DNA of 64,000 bases from NCBI RefSeq assembly GCF_012863495.1, contig NZ_JAAVJL010000003.1, positions 415,904 to 479,903 on the forward strand, given 5' to 3'. Shown here piece after piece: positions 29,163-37,304 of this stretch. Position 1 is the stretch's first letter. Every line of letters begins with the position of its first letter. Under the pieces are notes generated by a model, which was not told where the DNA came from, made no database searches, and was given only the letters and a program-made list of their open reading frames with translations. Source of the DNA: Pseudanabaena yagii GIHE-NHR1 (GTDB lineage Bacteria > Cyanobacteriota > Cyanobacteriia > Pseudanabaenales > Pseudanabaenaceae). The translations under genes were made by a program, and so were the position numbers.

Positions 29163-29759
29163 ATGAAATACCTCAACCGACTTGCTATTCCCTGTCTACT
29201 CATGGGACTATCCCTGAGTGCTATTTCTGTAATTATTCCTAAAATCAATAGCGCGATTGCTCAAGATTTGACGGTATCCTCCTCACCAAAAGGATTTATC
29301 CAATTCCCTAGCCTCATTTCTGCGGATACTAGCGATCTCGATACGAACACGCGCAATGCGATTTATTCTTTTCAAATATTCATCCCTCAACAAGCAGGCG
29401 CTTCTCTAAAAAAGGTGACTATAGTTCAGAAAGATCCTATAGAGCCAATTTCCTTTGTTAGCGATCGCACCACTGCCTATATTCAAGAGCCATCTGGCGA
29501 TCTCACTCCTGTAGGCACGCAAACAGCGATCGATCCCAATACTAGAAGCGTATCTGTGGTATTTACATCACCAATTCCCGCAGGTAAAACCGTAATTGTC
29601 GGCTTGCGTCCGCAAAGCAATCCTAGTTTAGAAGGTGAATATGTTTTCGGCGTAACTGCTTTCTCTGACAAACAACAATCACAGGGTCAGTCAATTGGTG
29701 AAGGCAGACTTGGCATTTACAACACTCCATCCTTTACATCGTTTGCGCCAAATTTCTAA
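29163..29759 (+). CDS. DUF2808-domain exported protein
   Basis: The 198-residue protein has a signal peptide (hydrophobic residues 10-28, possible cleavage after AIA) and a beta-rich DUF2808 domain (about 45-180) with YSFQIFIPQQAGASLKKV and AGKTVIVGLRPQSNPSLEGEY. The family is confined mostly to cyanobacteria and has no known function. AAGAAG precedes the ATG by 7 bp. It has no evident operon partner, and a bidirectional hairpin separates it from the convergent gene. Confidence 0.85.
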   Translation: MKYLNRLAIPCLLMGLSLSAISVIIPKINSAIAQDLTVSSSPKGFIQFPSLISADTSDLDTNTRNAIYSFQIFIPQQAGASLKKVTIVQKDPIEPISFVSDRTTAYIQEPSGDLTPVGTQTAIDPNTRSVSVVFTSPIPAGKTVIVGLRPQSNPSLEGEYVFGVTAFSDKQQSQGQSIGEGRLGIYNTPSFTSFAPNF

Positions 29760-29784
29760 AGCGATCTCTATTTCTTCATTAAAC

Positions 29785-29823
29785 AAACAAAAATAGTCAC
29801 GCCTTGCGTGACTATTTTTGTTT
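29785..29823. terminator. 18-bp bidirectional hairpin
   Basis: 29785-29802 pairs with 29806-29823 (core agtcacgc, loop ctt). The stem bases are A- and T-rich on both sides, fitting a terminator for the two convergent genes. It overlaps the stop of the gene at 29822. Confidence 0.75.
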
Positions 29824-30166
29824 ATTGATCGCGTTCCGCCCTCTTACGTTCTAGCTCATTCATTCTTTGCTCTAAGTCTAATTTATCCGCTTCATAGGAC
29901 AGGCTATAACCAATTAGGCGATCAATCATCCTTTCCTGTTGTCTAGATTTCTCTAGCATTAGCTCGATGTCTTCCCTATCGCGAATTTGGCTTTCTTGCA
30001 AATTTCGCTGCATACCTGAAGCTTGCTTAGCTTGCTCAATCAATAGCAAAATATCTTGACGATCTCGTAGCTGACTTTCTTGCAAGTTGCGCTGCACTTC
30101 CAACATCCCTGCTATTATCGCTTGCATTTCTTCAAAGGTCATCATGAATTCATCTCTTAAATACAA
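29822..30166 (-). CDS. small coiled-coil protein with a tandem repeat
   Basis: The 114-residue, highly charged protein is predicted to be almost all helix. Two consecutive 28-residue units begin QRNLQESQLRDRQDI and QRNLQESQIRDREDI, so the gene arose by internal duplication. No family is recognised and no membrane segment is present. An alternative start is Met8 or Met9. It may form a parallel coiled-coil oligomer, which is an inference from heptad-like spacing. Confidence 0.65.
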   Translation of the reverse strand: MYLRDEFMMTFEEMQAIIAGMLEVQRNLQESQLRDRQDILLLIEQAKQASGMQRNLQESQIRDREDIELMLEKSRQQERMIDRLIGYSLSYEADKLDLEQRMNELERKRAERDQ

Positions 30167-30290
30167 TTGAAACAGAAATAGCCACTATTCAACCTGTAAT
30201 CAATTAACTAATGCCTGCTTGTATATTTTAGCCCGTTTATTTGGACATTTTATTGCAGGTGCAAATCCTAAAAATATAGATTCCACACCG

Positions 30291-30422
30291 AATAAAATAC
30301 TTAGATAAACTAATAATTAGTATTTCAGAAAATTGTAATCCAGAAGACATATGTTTTCAGCACACCTATGGCAGACTTATAGAATAATCTACGATAAACC
30401 AGTCGGATAATGAGGGTATTTA
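30291..30422 (+). promoter_or_regulatory. conserved 132-bp leader, copy 1
   Basis: This stretch aligns without gaps to 37173-37304, ending at the ATG in both. Conserved blocks include aataaaatacttagataa, the palindrome ctaataattag, agaagacat, taatctacg and the GAGGG ribosome-binding site. The taatctacgataaacc block recalls the left half-site of the ssuC/tauE palindrome. Confidence 0.7.
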
Positions 30423-30953
30423 ATGGCTAATATTCTTTTAATTAACGGGAGTCCTTCTGCTCCTTCCAGATCACAAGGCATTTTGGAATATGCGATCGCC
30501 CTATTAAATCAACAAGGAATCAAAACCGATTTACTATCCGTGCGCGATTTACCTGCGGAAGATTTGGTATTTGGTAAATATAATAGCCCTAGTCTCGAAC
30601 AACCCAAGGCTCTGCTAGAACAGGCTCAAGCTGTAATTATTTCTACTCCTATTTACAAAGCATCCTACACAGGCTTACTCAAAACCTTTCTCGATTTACT
30701 TCCTCAAAAAGCCTTAGCCGATAAAGTTATCCTTCCTATCGCCACAGGTGGCTCGATCGCGCATTTATTAGCGATCGACTTCACTCTCAAACCTGTACTG
30801 AGCGAGCTAGGTGCTAGGCATATTCTGGGAGTTGTCTATGCGATCGATAAGCAGATTGTTGTGAATGACGATCGCACCGTCACTCTTGAAGAAGAAATTG
30901 ACCAAAGACTAAAACAATCTATCGCAGAACTAATCCAAGCTATTAAAAAATAG
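30423..30953 (+). CDS. second SsuE-like NADPH-dependent FMN reductase
   Basis: The 176-residue flavodoxin-fold reductase begins NILLINGSPSAPSRSQGILEY and has VIISTPIYKASYTGLLKTFLDLLPQKALADKVILPIATGG as its central core (landmarks TPIYKASYTG and PIATGG). It is a paralogue of the protein at 25685-26272 and matches E. coli SsuE more closely in length. It leads a run of aldo/keto reductase, glutathione transferase and flavin monooxygenase genes and would supply FMNH2 to the last. It has a strong GAGGG site and the duplicated leader. Confidence 0.88.
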   Translation: MANILLINGSPSAPSRSQGILEYAIALLNQQGIKTDLLSVRDLPAEDLVFGKYNSPSLEQPKALLEQAQAVIISTPIYKASYTGLLKTFLDLLPQKALADKVILPIATGGSIAHLLAIDFTLKPVLSELGARHILGVVYAIDKQIVVNDDRTVTLEEEIDQRLKQSIAELIQAIKK

Positions 30954-30982
30954 TCCTAGTCTTTTAGCCCCTTCTCTTTCCT

Positions 30983-32020
30983 ATGAAATACAACAAACTT
31001 GGCGACAGCGATTTACAAATTTCCGAAATCACCCTCGGCACAATGACTTGGGGAAATCAGAACACGATCGCCGAAGCCCACGAACAACTAGATTATGCCT
31101 TCGATCATGGTGTGAACTTCCTTGATGCGGCGGAAATGTATCCCGTGCCAGTGCAAGAGAAAACTCAAGGCTTAACCGAAAGCTATATCGGTGAATGGTT
31201 AGCCAAACGTCAAAGGGATAAAGTCATCGTCGCCACCAAAATCGCAGGTCCCGGACGTGGCTTTGCTTGGCTCCGTAGTGGTGTACAAGCGATTGATCGC
31301 AAAAATATCGAGCAAGCCGTTGATGATAGTCTCAAGCGTCTCCGAACTGATTACATCGATCTCTATCAAATCCACTGGCCCGATCGCTATGTACCGCAGT
31401 TCGGCGCAACAGTCTACGACATCACAAAGGAGCGTGAAACAGTTCCCATTTCTGAACAACTTGCTGTATTTGATGACCTGATTAAAGCAGGCAAGATTCG
31501 CCATATCGGAGTCAGTAATGAAACTCCTTGGGGACTTGCCAAATTTACCCATGTGGCGAAGAAGAAAGATTTGCCCAAAATTGTTTCGATTCAGAATGCC
31601 TATAGCCTGTTGAACCGAGCCTTTGATGGAGCATTAGCCGAAACTTCTCGTCATACGAATGTTCCATTACTTGCCTATAGTCCCCTTGCCTTTGGTCTAT
31701 TAACAGGTAAGTATCTCCATGACAATCCTCCCAAAGCCCGTCTAAATGCTTTTGAAGGATTTGGCGATCGCTACCGTAAACCCAACGTGACCAATGCTGT
31801 TGCGGCATATGTGGAAATTGCCAAGGCACACAATATCAAACCTTCTATTTTAGCTCTCGCCTTTGTCCGCAGTCGTTGGTTTGTCGCCAGCACGATCATC
31901 GGTGCAACTAGTTTAGAGCAACTAAAGGAAGATCTTGATAGCGTTAATGTGGAATTAGATCCCGCCATTTTTGCCGAGATTGAAAATGTAAATTCTCTCT
32001 ATCCCAACCCCGCACAATAA
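30983..32020 (+). CDS. aldo/keto reductase (Tas-like)
   Basis: The 345-residue NADPH-dependent reductase folds as a TIM barrel. Catalytic tetrad regions are visible: FLDAAEMYPV (Asp, Tyr), VIVATKI (Lys) and YQIHWPDR (His). The C-terminal NADPH-binding STIIGATSLEQLKEDL is intact. Length and sequence fit the Tas/YajO group of 340-350 residues. It follows the ssuE paralogue by 29 bp, probably in one transcript. A role in reducing an aldehyde or ketone released by C-S cleavage is inferred from context. Confidence 0.9.
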   Translation: MKYNKLGDSDLQISEITLGTMTWGNQNTIAEAHEQLDYAFDHGVNFLDAAEMYPVPVQEKTQGLTESYIGEWLAKRQRDKVIVATKIAGPGRGFAWLRSGVQAIDRKNIEQAVDDSLKRLRTDYIDLYQIHWPDRYVPQFGATVYDITKERETVPISEQLAVFDDLIKAGKIRHIGVSNETPWGLAKFTHVAKKKDLPKIVSIQNAYSLLNRAFDGALAETSRHTNVPLLAYSPLAFGLLTGKYLHDNPPKARLNAFEGFGDRYRKPNVTNAVAAYVEIAKAHNIKPSILALAFVRSRWFVASTIIGATSLEQLKEDLDSVNVELDPAIFAEIENVNSLYPNPAQ

Positions 32021-32049
32021 CACCAAAAACAATGATTTTGAATGATTTT

Positions 32050-32287
32050 GTAGGGGTAGAGCATTTGCGTCAACATTTTGGCTTCCTACTACAATCTTAA
32101 ATCGCAAATGCTCTACCCTCTCCGCTTTCATCAACAATTTGTCCCTGCGGAATAAATTCATTCCTGCATTACGAATTTATTCCTAAGTTCTAAATTTATT
32201 ACTACGTTGCGAAGTTTAGGGCAGAGCATTCTCAAATCAAGGTAATCTGTAAATTTATAGATTGTGGTGAGAATGCTCTGCCCCTAC
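32050..32287. repeat. two palindromic MITE-like repeats
   Basis: Copy a (32050-32120) begins gtaggggtagagcatttgcg and ends cgcaaatgctctaccc. Copy b (32216-32287) begins agggcagagcattctca and ends gaatgctctgcccctac. Each is a long imperfect hairpin. They fill the 301-bp gap 32021-32321 and match the cluster at 38999-39340, largely in the opposite orientation. Confidence 0.75.
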
Positions 32288-32321
32288 GGATCGATCTGCC
32301 AATTACCAATCACCAATTTCT

Positions 32322-32990
32322 ATGTCCAAAATCCAACTTTACAGTGCCAAAGCCTGCCCCTATGCCCATCGTACTCGTCTAGTTCTAGGCGAAAAGGGAA
32401 TTGACTTTGAATATACCGAAATTGATTTGCATAACAAACCCGAATGGTTCTCCAAAATTTCTAAGTATGGGAAAGTTCCTGCGCTCCGTCATGGCGAAAA
32501 TGAAGTTTATGAATCAGCGATTATCAATGAATATATAAACGATGTATTCCCTGAGCCTGCATTACTGCCAAAAGATGCTGGTTCCAGAGCGATCGCTAGA
32601 ATCTGGATTGACTATGCCAATACCAAATTCACAACTGCTTTTGGTAAGTTATTGCGCGGCAAGACTGCTGAAGAACAAGATCAAGGTCGCACTGAATTAA
32701 ACGAAGCCATTTTATTCATTGAAAATGAAGCCTTAGCTAAGCTCTCTGGTGATGGTGCTTACTGGTTTGGTGAAAATATTTCCCTCGTCGATCTCACCTT
32801 CTATCCTTGGTTTGAGCGCATTCCTACCCTAGCGCATTATCGCAATTACACGATTCCTGCAGAAGCTGTGCGCGTTAAGCGTTGGTGGGATGCTGTTAGC
32901 GATCGCCCTGCGATAAAAGCGATCGCCAATCCTGTCGATTTCTACATTGAACGCTATTCCCGATTTATTCAACAGCCTGTTTCTGCTTAG
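32322..32990 (+). CDS. glutathione S-transferase family protein
   Basis: The 222-residue protein has a thioredoxin-like N-terminal domain with SAKACPYAHRTRLVLGEKGI (CPYAHR active-site region, residues 8-27) and the conserved VPALRHG plus ESAIINEYI. The C-terminal helical domain follows. The CPY motif suggests an Omega- or Beta-type enzyme doing thiol transfer with a catalytic cysteine. Neighbours suggest it handles a sulfur- or electrophile-containing compound. A hairpin overlaps its stop codon and the monooxygenase gene starts 56 bp later. Confidence 0.88.
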   Translation: MSKIQLYSAKACPYAHRTRLVLGEKGIDFEYTEIDLHNKPEWFSKISKYGKVPALRHGENEVYESAIINEYINDVFPEPALLPKDAGSRAIARIWIDYANTKFTTAFGKLLRGKTAEEQDQGRTELNEAILFIENEALAKLSGDGAYWFGENISLVDLTFYPWFERIPTLAHYRNYTIPAEAVRVKRWWDAVSDRPAIKAIANPVDFYIERYSRFIQQPVSA

Positions 32991-33023
32991 CAATTGTGTG
33001 GCACGAAGCGCCACACAATTGCT
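32989..33023 (+). terminator. 14-bp hairpin overlapping the GST stop codon
   Basis: agcaattgtgtggc (32989-33002) pairs with gccacacaattgct (33010-33023), followed by ttaaaaa. It may lower expression of the downstream monooxygenase rather than end the operon. Confidence 0.6.
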
Positions 33024-33046
33024 TTAAAAATTCTTAGAGAAAACCT

Positions 33047-34405
33047 ATGAGCCAAAAACGTCAATTCCGACTAGGTGCATTTATTCAAGCTACTGGTCAT
33101 CATGTATCTGCATGGAGACATCCTGACGCTCAAATTGATGCAGGACATAACTTTGAGCATTACAAACAAATCACTCAAACCGCAGAACGTGGTCTCTTTG
33201 ATACTGTCTTTCTCGCTGATAGTCCTGCGGTGTGGGGTGGATCACCTGACACTCAGAGTCGTAATGGCAAGATTGCTCATTTCGAGCCTGTGACTCTTTT
33301 TTCTGCACTTTCGGCAGTGACTACGCATATTGGCTTTGTGTCTACCGCTTCTACCACCTATGAGGAACCTTACACATTAGCGCGAAAATTTGCATCTCTC
33401 GATCATCTCAGTAATGGGCGAGCAGCATGGAACGTTGTCACCACAGGCAATGAGAATGCGGCGGCTAACTTTGGTTTAGAGCATCATCCCGAACATAGCC
33501 AACGCTACGAACGTGCCGAGGAATTTATCGAAGTCGTTAAAGGACTTTGGGATAGTTGGGAAGATGACGCTTTCATTGCCGATCGCGAATCTGGTGTTTA
33601 TTTTGAAGTAGAGAAATTGCATACTCTCAATCACAAGGGTAAGTATTTCTCGGTCAAAGGACCTCTGAATGTTGCCCGTCCTCCCCAAGGCTATCCCGTC
33701 ATTGTCCAAGCGGGTGCTTCGGAACCTGGGCGAGAGCTAGCAGCTAGAACTGCTGAAGTAATCTTTACCGCTAACCAAACCCTTGCTGATGCTCAGGAAT
33801 TTTATAGCGACGTTAAAGGTCGTCTTGCCAAATATGGGCGATCACCTGATGATTTAAAAATTATGCCAGGAGCTTTCCCTGTGATTGGACGCACGGAAGA
33901 AGAGGCACAAGAGAAGTATGAATTTCTGCAATCTCTCATTCATCCCGATGTCGCTTGGGGCATTTTGAAGCAATACTATCGAGGTGTAGATTTGTCAGGA
34001 TATTCCCTCGATGATCTCGCACCAGAGCTACCTTCTAGCACCAATAACAATAAGAGTCGCTTGAAGTTGGTGAAGGACTTGGCTTCTAAAGGTTTAACTT
34101 TGCGTGAGTTATATCGTTCTCTCGCTACAGCACGCGGACATCGCACAATTATAGGTACGCCTGAAAGCATTGCTGATCAGTTGCAAGAATGGTTTGACAA
34201 TGGTGCTGCGGATGGCTTTAATATCATGCCTCCTATTCTGCCCACTGGTTTAGATGATTTTGTGAATCTCGTAATTCCCATTCTCCAAAAGCGTGGTTTG
34301 TTCCGCACTGCCTATGAAGGGAAGACTCTCCGCGAAAATCTGGGTTTACGTCGTCCTGCTAATCAGTACACAATTCAGGTTGGAGATAGACAGTTGGTGG
34401 CTTAA
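33047..34405 (+). CDS. NtaA/SnaA/DszA/DmoA-family flavin-dependent monooxygenase
   Basis: The 452-residue luciferase-like (LLM) enzyme uses FMNH2 and O2. Landmarks are FRLGAFIQATGHHVSAWRHP, TVFLADSPAVWG, HLSNGRAAWNVVTTGNENAAANFG (family hallmark, about 122-145) and YPVIVQAGASEPGRELAAR. Length and the WNVVTT block place it with DszA, NtaA and DmoA rather than with the shorter SsuD (about 380). Those relatives cut C-S or C-N bonds in dibenzothiophene sulfone, nitrilotriacetate and dimethyl sulfide. With two FMN reductases and sulfonate uptake genes nearby, desulfurisation is the best guess. Confidence 0.9.
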   Translation: MSQKRQFRLGAFIQATGHHVSAWRHPDAQIDAGHNFEHYKQITQTAERGLFDTVFLADSPAVWGGSPDTQSRNGKIAHFEPVTLFSALSAVTTHIGFVSTASTTYEEPYTLARKFASLDHLSNGRAAWNVVTTGNENAAANFGLEHHPEHSQRYERAEEFIEVVKGLWDSWEDDAFIADRESGVYFEVEKLHTLNHKGKYFSVKGPLNVARPPQGYPVIVQAGASEPGRELAARTAEVIFTANQTLADAQEFYSDVKGRLAKYGRSPDDLKIMPGAFPVIGRTEEEAQEKYEFLQSLIHPDVAWGILKQYYRGVDLSGYSLDDLAPELPSSTNNNKSRLKLVKDLASKGLTLRELYRSLATARGHRTIIGTPESIADQLQEWFDNGAADGFNIMPPILPTGLDDFVNLVIPILQKRGLFRTAYEGKTLRENLGLRRPANQYTIQVGDRQLVA

Positions 34406-34489
34406 AGGCAATTAGCTGTTAGCAATTAGCTGTTAGCTTTTGGCTTTTTAGCGATCGCATTGGTAGTCCTAGAAAAGGAAAGGATTTAA

Positions 34490-34530
34490 AGATAATGATG
34501 GGCGGCGCGAAGCGCCGCCCATCATTATCT
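34490..34530 (+). terminator. 19-bp GC-rich perfect hairpin
   Basis: 34490-34508 pairs with 34512-34530 around gaa (core gggcggcgc). It lies 85 bp past the monooxygenase stop. Between them a direct repeat of aattagctgttagc occurs twice (34411-34437). Confidence 0.6.
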
Positions 34531-34663
34531 ATTTAGTACTACCATCGCATTTTTCTGAATAATCAAAAACGGGAAGCTATTTAAAATCTAGCTTCCCATT
34601 TTTGGGTGTTCATGCTAAAAGCGTTATGATATAGCTGTTTTGTCAAAAAATAAGGTGAATTAA

Positions 34664-35827
34664 ATGGCGATCGCATTACCGAAAAAAATCATGCTACTTG
34701 GCTCGGGAGAACTAGGCAAGGAGGTTGTTATTGCTGCCCAAAGACTAGGTAATACGGTAATTGCAGTTGATCGCTATGACAATGCACCTGCGATGCAAGT
34801 AGCTGATTATCGGGAAGTGATCTCGATGTTGGATGGTGAGGCACTCGAAGCCGTTGTCAAAAAACATCAACCCGATTTAATTATGCCAGAAGTGGAAGCG
34901 ATCCGTACTGAAAAGCTGCTGGAACTGGAAGCGCAGGGTTACACGATCATCCCCACGGCTGCTGCTACCAACTTCACGATGAATCGCGATCGCATTCGGG
35001 ATTTAGCCAGTCATGAATTGGGCTTACGAACTGCTAAATATGCCTATGCAAATAGCCTCGACGAATTGAAAACCGTTGCCACCGAAATTGGTTTCCCGAA
35101 TGTGATTAAACCTGTGATGTCTTCTTCTGGAAAGGGTCAATCTGTTGTCAATTCTCCTGATGAATTGGAAAAAGCTTGGGATTATGCGATCGCTGGCGGT
35201 CGAGGTGATACTGCTAAAATCATCATCGAGGAATTTATCAATTTTGAAGTCGAGATTACCCTGTTAACAATCCGTCAATGGCAGGGAGAGACTCTATTTT
35301 GCGAAGCGATCGGGCATCGTCAGGAACGAGGTGACTATCAAGAGTCATGGCAGCCCGTTGGCTTAACTCCTGATCAAGTCAAAGATGCACAGGACATCGC
35401 CCGCAAGGTCACTGATAAACTTGGCGGTGCAGGTATTTTCGGGGTGGAATTTTTTATCACTAAAGATGAAGTAATTTTCTCAGAACTGTCCCCCCGTCCC
35501 CATGACACAGGAATGGTTACGCTCATCTCCCAAAATCTCAACGAATTTGAACTCCATTTACGGGCAATTCTCGGCTTACCGATTCCCACGATTGAATTGC
35601 TCAGCCCATCCGCCAGTGCCGTCATTCTTGCCAGCGAAACTAGCGAGAAAATTTCCTATACAGGCATAGAAGCAGCCCTTGCGATTCCTAACACAGAAAT
35701 TCGTTTATTTGGTAAACCCGATTCTCGTCCCTATCGCCGCATGGGCGTGGCTTTAGCTAAAGGCAAAGATGCGATCGAATCCCGTCAAAAAGCAACAGAA
35801 GCCGCTGCCAAAGTCAAAATTATTTAA
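34664..35827 (+). CDS. purT: formate-dependent phosphoribosylglycinamide formyltransferase (GAR transformylase 2)
   Basis: The 387-residue ATP-grasp enzyme converts GAR, formate and ATP to FGAR in purine synthesis. Visible landmarks are [21 protein letters not shown] at the N-terminal nucleotide fold, [14 protein letters not shown] (glycine loop, about 146-159), [27 protein letters not shown] (metal/ATP site) and the C-terminal [12 protein letters not shown]. Length matches E. coli PurT (392). AAGGTGA precedes the ATG by 7 bp. It appears to be a housekeeping gene with its own promoter lying inside the sulfur region. Confidence 0.95.
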   Translation: MAIALPKKIMLLGSGELGKEVVIAAQRLGNTVIAVDRYDNAPAMQVADYREVISMLDGEALEAVVKKHQPDLIMPEVEAIRTEKLLELEAQGYTIIPTAAATNFTMNRDRIRDLASHELGLRTAKYAYANSLDELKTVATEIGFPNVIKPVMSSSGKGQSVVNSPDELEKAWDYAIAGGRGDTAKIIIEEFINFEVEITLLTIRQWQGETLFCEAIGHRQERGDYQESWQPVGLTPDQVKDAQDIARKVTDKLGGAGIFGVEFFITKDEVIFSELSPRPHDTGMVTLISQNLNEFELHLRAILGLPIPTIELLSPSASAVILASETSEKISYTGIEAALAIPNTEIRLFGKPDSRPYRRMGVALAKGKDAIESRQKATEAAAKVKII

Positions 35828-35895
35828 AGCAAAGAGAGGTGAGCATTTGCGATTGAAGATTGCGATATAGCTATAGCCAAGTAAATTTAAGCCAT

Positions 35896-35948
35896 AAACC
35901 CCAAAAGTGAGTTACGGCGCGAAGCGCCGTAACTCACTTTTGGGGTTT
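35896..35948 (+). terminator. 25-bp perfect hairpin after purT
   Basis: 35896-35920 pairs perfectly with 35924-35948 (loop gaa, core acggcgc). It ends 1 bp before the target-site duplication of the IS1 element. Confidence 0.7.
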
Positions 35949-36015
35949 GCTTTTGTCGGCACTGGTCATTGAATTAGTGGTATGAGAAAATAGAGGCAGA
36001 GTCAAGGAGAAAGCT

Positions 36016-37036
36016 ATGGAATGTCCCCACTGCCAAAGCGAAAAGATCATCAAAAATGGCAAACATCACCACCAAGATGGCAAAGCCATCCAAAACTATT
36101 TATGCAAAGGATGCGGCAAGAGATTTAGTGAAAGGACAGGAACACCAATGTCAAGGCTGAGAACACCAGCGAGTGTCGTATCCTTAGCGCTGAAGATGAG
36201 GAGTGAAGGGATGGGAATCAGAGCCAGTGGGAGAGTACTAGAAAAATCCCATGTCAGCATCATGAGATGGGAGCAAAAATTGGCAACCCAGTCACAGCAA
36301 TGGAATCCATCCGCCCCAGCAGGAGGAGATATTACAATCGAAGGAGATGAAGTCTATACTCGCGTTGGCGAGAACCATTCGACTGGCGCTCACGGCAAGC
36401 CTTCCCCCCAGTGAATCTAAAGGATGGACAGTAACATTCATCGAACGCAACAGTCGTTATTGGATTGAAGCAAAGGCAGGACTCAAAACCACTGAGTTAT
36501 TTGCGAAAGCAACGAAAACAGCATGGCAATGGGCAAAGGCGAGTCAATATATCCGATGGTTTACGGATGGAGAAAGACGTTATGCCCAACAACTGTGGCA
36601 AATGGCAAGTGTCTACCTCAAATCCACCGAAGTAAGCCGTGAGTATGGACATCGCAAGGTATGGAGACATGGATTAGAAGTTGCCATCAAAATCAAAGGT
36701 TCACAGGGCAATCGTCGTGTGGAATGGCTCAAGCCAGAACATCCTTATACGGCTATTAGCAACAAGTGTGACGTTCATGCTAATCACAATGAAGCAAACA
36801 ATAGTGCTTTGAGAAGAAGGTGTAGCGCTTATCGCCGTAGACAAAACCTATATGCTAAGAATACGAAGGGTTTGCAACGAACGGTCACCGTACAACGATT
36901 AGTTCACAATTGGGTGAGACCTCATGTGGGCTTAGGGAAGAATAAAACTCCTGCTATGACGATCGGGTTATATCATCGACCTCTTTCCATGCTGGAGTTG
37001 CTTTCACTACGGGGCTTTCATTCCCTCACGATTTAA
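36016..37036 (+). pseudogene. IS1-family transposase disrupted by a 25-bp insertion
   Basis: The N-terminal part (36016-36414) has the InsA zinc finger CPHCQSEKIIKNG...CKGCGKRF and HTH and runs to GDEVYTRVGEN, then reads junk to a stop. The catalytic part resumes one frame later with LPPSESKGWTVTFIERNSRYW and ends at 37036. Removing 25 nt (36376-36400) restores the reading GEN-LPPSESKGW expected for this family, and 25 nt accounts exactly for the frame change. A perfect AAGGAGA site precedes the ATG. Natural recoding is unlikely because no slippery sequence lies at the junction. Confidence 0.85.
36376..36400. repeat. 25-bp insertion in IS1 transposase (SDR-like)
   Basis: On the minus strand it contains gtgagcgccagtcgaat, sharing the TGAGC...GTCGAA core with the 23-bp insertion at 60955-60977 and the hairpin arm at 24540-24557. 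It resembles the 21-27 nt small dispersed repeats reported in cyanobacteria. Confidence 0.6.
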
Positions 37037-37172
37037 CTGACCAGTGCCCTTTTGTCATAACATAACTGACTACTGCTATAGGAAGCAAAATGTTGGCACA
37101 AACGCTCAACTCTCTACAATTTAGTCATTATTAGGTTATTTAGAGTGTCAATAAATCATAAAAATATCTAAA

Positions 37173-37304
37173 AATAAAATACTTAGATAACCTAATAATT
37201 AGTAATACGCATATTTGTAATCTAGAAGACATCGGTTGTGAGCACAGCTATGTCAAACTTTGATCATTAATCTACGGCAACCCAATCGGGTAACGAGAGT
37301 ATCT
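37173..37304 (+). promoter_or_regulatory. conserved 132-bp leader, copy 2
   Basis: It is the gap-free counterpart of 30291-30422: aataaaatacttagataa, ctaataattag, agaagacat, taatctacggcaaccc and the CGAGAG ribosome-binding region are conserved. Identity by eye is about three quarters. It supports ATG 37305 as the start of the amidohydrolase. Confidence 0.7.

Larger units (their letters stand above)
35958..37048 (+). mobile_element. IS1-family insertion sequence (complete ends, broken transposase)
   Basis: The ends are ggcactggtcatt on the left (35958-35970) and aactgaccagtgcc on the right (37035-37048), an imperfect terminal inverted repeat. The 8-bp target duplication cttttgtc is perfect (35950-35957 and 37049-37056). 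The length is 1091 bp. The duplication shows an unrearranged insertion. Confidence 0.9.

Noticed and set aside
29163..30166. Inclusion of DUF2808 and the coiled-coil gene in the sulfur regulon
   Set aside because: Neither promoter shows the shared motif, and the families have no link to sulfur. They simply lie between sulfur genes.
36016..37036. Programmed frameshift in the first IS1 transposase
   Set aside because: There is no slippery run at the junction, and a 25-nt insertion accounts exactly for both the odd residues and the frame.
37260..37304. TTG start adding 15 residues to the amidohydrolase
   Set aside because: The ATG at 37305 has a ribosome-binding sequence, and the conserved 132-bp leader ends exactly there.
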